A DNA stretch of 8,605 bases from Emcibacter sp. (GTDB lineage Bacteria > Pseudomonadota > Alphaproteobacteria > Sphingomonadales > Emcibacteraceae): the NCBI GenBank assembly GCA_021647465.1, contig JAKIUQ010000033.1, positions 1-8,605 on the forward strand. Reading direction: 5' to 3'. The notes beneath the pieces are model-generated. The model made no database searches, had not been told where the DNA came from, and worked only from the letters and a program-made list of their open reading frames with translations. The position numbers and the translations under genes are program-made. Of this stretch, positions 6,557-8,605 are shown piece by piece (the first letter of the stretch is position 1; each line of letters starts with the position of its first letter).

Positions 6557-7635
6557 AATTTCGCCTGTATCTTGTGGGCAATATCCAGATAGATGGCCGT
6601 ATGGGGGCTGTCTGGATTATGGACCACGATGGGGGTGCCGCTGTCAGATGTTTCGCGAATATCCATATGAAGCGGAATTTCGCCAAGGAAATCTATCTCA
6701 AGTTTTGCCGCAATCTCCCGCGCGCCGCCGTGGCCAAATATATCGGACCGCTCACCGCAGTTTGGACAGAGGAAATAGCTCATATTCTCCACAATGCCGA
6801 AAACCTCCGTATCGGTCTTCTGGAACATATCCAGCCCCTTGCGGGCATCGATCAGGGCAATGTCCTGCGGTGTTGAGACCACAATGGCACCGTCCATGTC
6901 AATGGTTTGGGCCAGGGTGAGCTGCACATCCCCGGTCCCCGGCGGCAGGTCCAGAACCAGCACGTCCAGCTCCCCATTCACGTCCCATTTGGTGTCATTG
7001 GTCATCTGCTTGACCGCGCCCATAACCATGGGACCACGCCAGATGGTGGCAGTATCCTGTTTCATGAGATAGCCTAGTGACATGCTCACAAGGCCGTGGC
7101 TGATGATGGGGATGATTTTCTTATCTTCGCTCTGATGCGGTTTCTCATCCACGCCGAGCAGGGTCGGGATAGAGGGGCCGTAAATATCCACATCAAAAAT
7201 CCCGGCTTTCAGGCCGATGGCTTGCAAGGCCAATGCTAGATTAACGGCGGTGGTGGATTTGCCGACCCCGCCCTTGCCGCTGGCCACCGCAATCACATGT
7301 TTGACACCGGGGATCTTATTGGTGTTTTTTAACGGGCCGGAGCCTTTTTCCGGGGCCTGCATGGCGGGGATTTCCTTGGCCGGGTCTCGCTGGGCGGTCA
7401 GGACAGAGGTAATCTTGCTTGCCGCCGTCAGGTCCAGAAGTTTTGCATCACATTTTTGTCTGATCTGCTCCATCATTTCGGCCTCGGCAGGGTCTATATT
7501 GAGGGCAAAACCGACCTCGTTATCTTTAATGACCAGCCCCTGAACCATACCAAGGGTGACAATATCGCGGCCCTTGCCCGGATGAGTGATGGATTTCAGG
7601 ATATTTATAACCTGTTCGCGCTTGACCTCTGACAT
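6553..7635 (-). CDS. mrp: Iron-sulfur cluster carrier protein Mrp/ApbC
   Basis: This 360-residue P-loop ATPase loads Fe-S clusters onto apoproteins in the cytosol. Residues about 5-75 form the N-terminal DUF59/MIP18-like domain. After a polar linker comes the deviant Walker A motif KGGVGKST (121-128), the DVDIYGPSIP segment (148-157), the Walker-B-like DVLVLDLPPGTGD (224-236) and STPQD (254-258). CPNC (290-293) is the cysteine pair that bridges a cluster in the dimer. The frame remains open for 64 codons upstream, across the hflK start, but that extension has no family similarity. The ATG at 7635 is preceded by AGGA (7641-7644) at a 6-base distance and begins the canonical MSEVKREQV. It is first of a two-gene unit with the CoA-binding protein and diverges from hflK, an arrangement common in alphaproteobacteria. 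Confidence 0.96.
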   Translation of the reverse strand: MSEVKREQVINILKSITHPGKGRDIVTLGMVQGLVIKDNEVGFALNIDPAEAEMMEQIRQKCDAKLLDLTAASKITSVLTAQRDPAKEIPAMQAPEKGSGPLKNTNKIPGVKHVIAVASGKGGVGKSTTAVNLALALQAIGLKAGIFDVDIYGPSIPTLLGVDEKPHQSEDKKIIPIISHGLVSMSLGYLMKQDTATIWRGPMVMGAVKQMTNDTKWDVNGELDVLVLDLPPGTGDVQLTLAQTIDMDGAIVVSTPQDIALIDARKGLDMFQKTDTEVFGIVENMSYFLCPNCGERSDIFGHGGAREIAAKLEIDFLGEIPLHMDIRETSDSGTPIVVHNPDSPHTAIYLDIAHKIQAKL

Positions 7636-7668
7636 TTTGATCCTATCTATGATACTATTGTAATATTG

Positions 7669-7697
7669 TTGTTCTTGTCCCCCACATAGAATATATA
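7669..7697 (+). promoter_or_regulatory. Candidate sigma-70-type promoter for hflK
   Basis: TTGTTC (7669-7674) and TATATA (7692-7697) are separated by 17 bp, which is the ideal spacing. Transcription would begin near 7704 and give a leader of about 74 bases before the hflK ATG. The region is very A+T-rich, so a chance match is possible. Confidence 0.35.
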
Positions 7698-7713
7698 AGT
7701 GGTAAGAATAAAA

Positions 7714-7741
7714 AATATAGGGGGAATAGTGTTTTTTCCAA
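7714..7741 (-). promoter_or_regulatory. Candidate sigma-70-type promoter for mrp
   Basis: On the minus strand TTGGAA (7741-7736) is followed after 16 bp by TATATT (7719-7714). Transcription would begin near 7707 and leave about 72 bases before the mrp ATG. The -35 box overlaps the 10-bp palindrome CCAAATTTGG (7738-7747), which could be an operator. This promoter and the hflK candidate would fire toward and through one another. Confidence 0.35.
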
Positions 7742-7777
7742 ATTTGGGTCGATATTTTCTTTTTAAGGAGCGCAAGT

Positions 7778-8605
7778 ATGTCTTGGCAAAATAATAATGG
7801 CGGTAAGGATCGGGGACCATGGGGCAACGGCCCCAGCGGCGGCGGTCAGGAGCCACCGGATATCGACGAATTGATCCGCAAGGGTCAGGATAAATTCCGC
7901 AATGCCTTTGGCGGCGGCGGTAAAGGCGGCGGCAAGGGCATGATTATGGTGATCGCCCTGCTGTTCGTTGTTGGTTATCTCTATGCGGCCCTATACAAGG
8001 TTCAGCCCGATGAAGCCGGGGTTGTTCTGCGCTTTGGCAAATGGATTGAAACCACAGGCACCGGCCTTCACATTCATTGGCCGCCCATAGATCAGGTTCT
8101 TATCCCGAAAGTGACGGCAGTGAACAAGATAGATGTGGGCTTCGGGGCAGGGAAAAAAGAACGCCAGATGTTGACCGGAGATGAGAATATTGTCGATGTG
8201 CGTTATTCCGTCCTGTGGCGGATCAAGGATCCGGCCCGTTTTCTGTTTAACCTTGATCAAAAAGAGCAGAGCATCAAATCTATTTCAGAAAGTGCCATGC
8301 GTGAAGTGGTGGCCAAGACGGACATTCAGCAGATCATGACATCTGAACGGTTTGGTATTGAGGTCGAGGTGCGCGGCATCATGCAGGAAGTCCTCGACAA
8401 ATATGAGGCTGGCATTGAGATCACGCAGGTCAAGATGGATACGGTATCCCCGCCTGCGCAGGTATCTGAAGCCTTTAACGATGTGCAGAAGGCCGAGGCT
8501 GACCGGGATAAAACCATCAATGAGGCCAAGAAATATCAGAATAAGATCGTACCGACAGCGCGCGGGACGGCCGAAAGAATGAATCAGGAAGCCGAAGCCT
8601 ATAAA
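7778..8605 (+). CDS. hflK: FtsH protease modulator HflK, 3' end cut by the window
   Basis: The first 276 codons are visible, with no stop before the edge. The N-terminus is glycine- and asparagine-rich and cytoplasmic (1-53, with GGGG and GGGKGGGKG runs), followed by one transmembrane segment (about 55-72) and then the SPFH/band-7 domain beginning VQPDEAGVVLRFGKW (75-89). Further family landmarks are LHIHWPP (97-103), VRYSVLWRIKDPARF (141-155) and the helical region with AEADRDKTINEAKKY (239-253). HflK forms a large periplasmic cage with HflC around the membrane protease FtsH and restrains its activity; hflC should follow to the right. The start is well supported by AAGGAG (7765-7770) seven bases before the ATG. 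Confidence 0.95.
   Translation, partial: MSWQNNNGGKDRGPWGNGPSGGGQEPPDIDELIRKGQDKFRNAFGGGGKGGGKGMIMVIALLFVVGYLYAALYKVQPDEAGVVLRFGKWIETTGTGLHIHWPPIDQVLIPKVTAVNKIDVGFGAGKKERQMLTGDENIVDVRYSVLWRIKDPARFLFNLDQKEQSIKSISESAMREVVAKTDIQQIMTSERFGIEVEVRGIMQEVLDKYEAGIEITQVKMDTVSPPAQVSEAFNDVQKAEADRDKTINEAKKYQNKIVPTARGTAERMNQEAEAYK

Noticed and set aside
7636..7827. A 64-codon N-terminal extension of Mrp
   Set aside because: It has no similarity to the family, runs antisense through the hflK start and ribosome-binding site, and a good start with AGGA exists at 7635.

Overview
The window looks like a chromosomal segment of an alphaproteobacterium. The evidence is the divergent mrp/hflK pair, which is a familiar alphaproteobacterial arrangement, together with two marker genes of the PEP-CTERM/exosortase (XrtA-type) surface-polymer system. 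The exact order cannot be told from the sequence. No exosortase, PEP-CTERM substrate or glycosyltransferase lies in the window; if the cluster is complete, they should lie beyond the left edge.

Layout. Bases 1-239 hold no recognisable gene but a striking nested palindrome: an outer inverted repeat (1-20 / 220-239) enclosing two independent hairpin arms (24-111 and 124-219). The whole could fold into a T or cloverleaf. It is most likely a small non-autonomous or decayed mobile element. Bases 240-427 are an AT-rich leader with two small dyads. Bases 428-6148 are a co-directional three-gene block: a LuxI-like GNAT acyltransferase of the PEP-CTERM/exosortase type, a 941-residue TPR lipoprotein of the PrsT type, and a 659-residue fusion of an E1/ThiF-like adenylating domain with a nitroreductase-like flavin domain. 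The last two genes are only 6 bp apart and look co-transcribed. Facing them on the minus strand are a small CoA-binding (YccU-type) protein and the P-loop Fe-S carrier Mrp/ApbC, overlapping by ATGA. Mrp is separated by about 140 bp from the divergent gene hflK, which runs off the right edge.

How the genes may work together. The acyltransferase and TPR lipoprotein are standard accessories of the exosortase/extracellular-polysaccharide system. The E1-nitroreductase fusion next to them is the least expected part. One enzyme able to transfer an acyl group, one able to adenylate a carboxylate and one able to do flavin redox chemistry together suggest a small pathway for a modified acyl-amino-acid-like metabolite or surface modification; this is inference only. 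The right half is housekeeping: Fe-S cluster delivery (Mrp) and membrane protease control (HflK, normally with HflC and FtsH).
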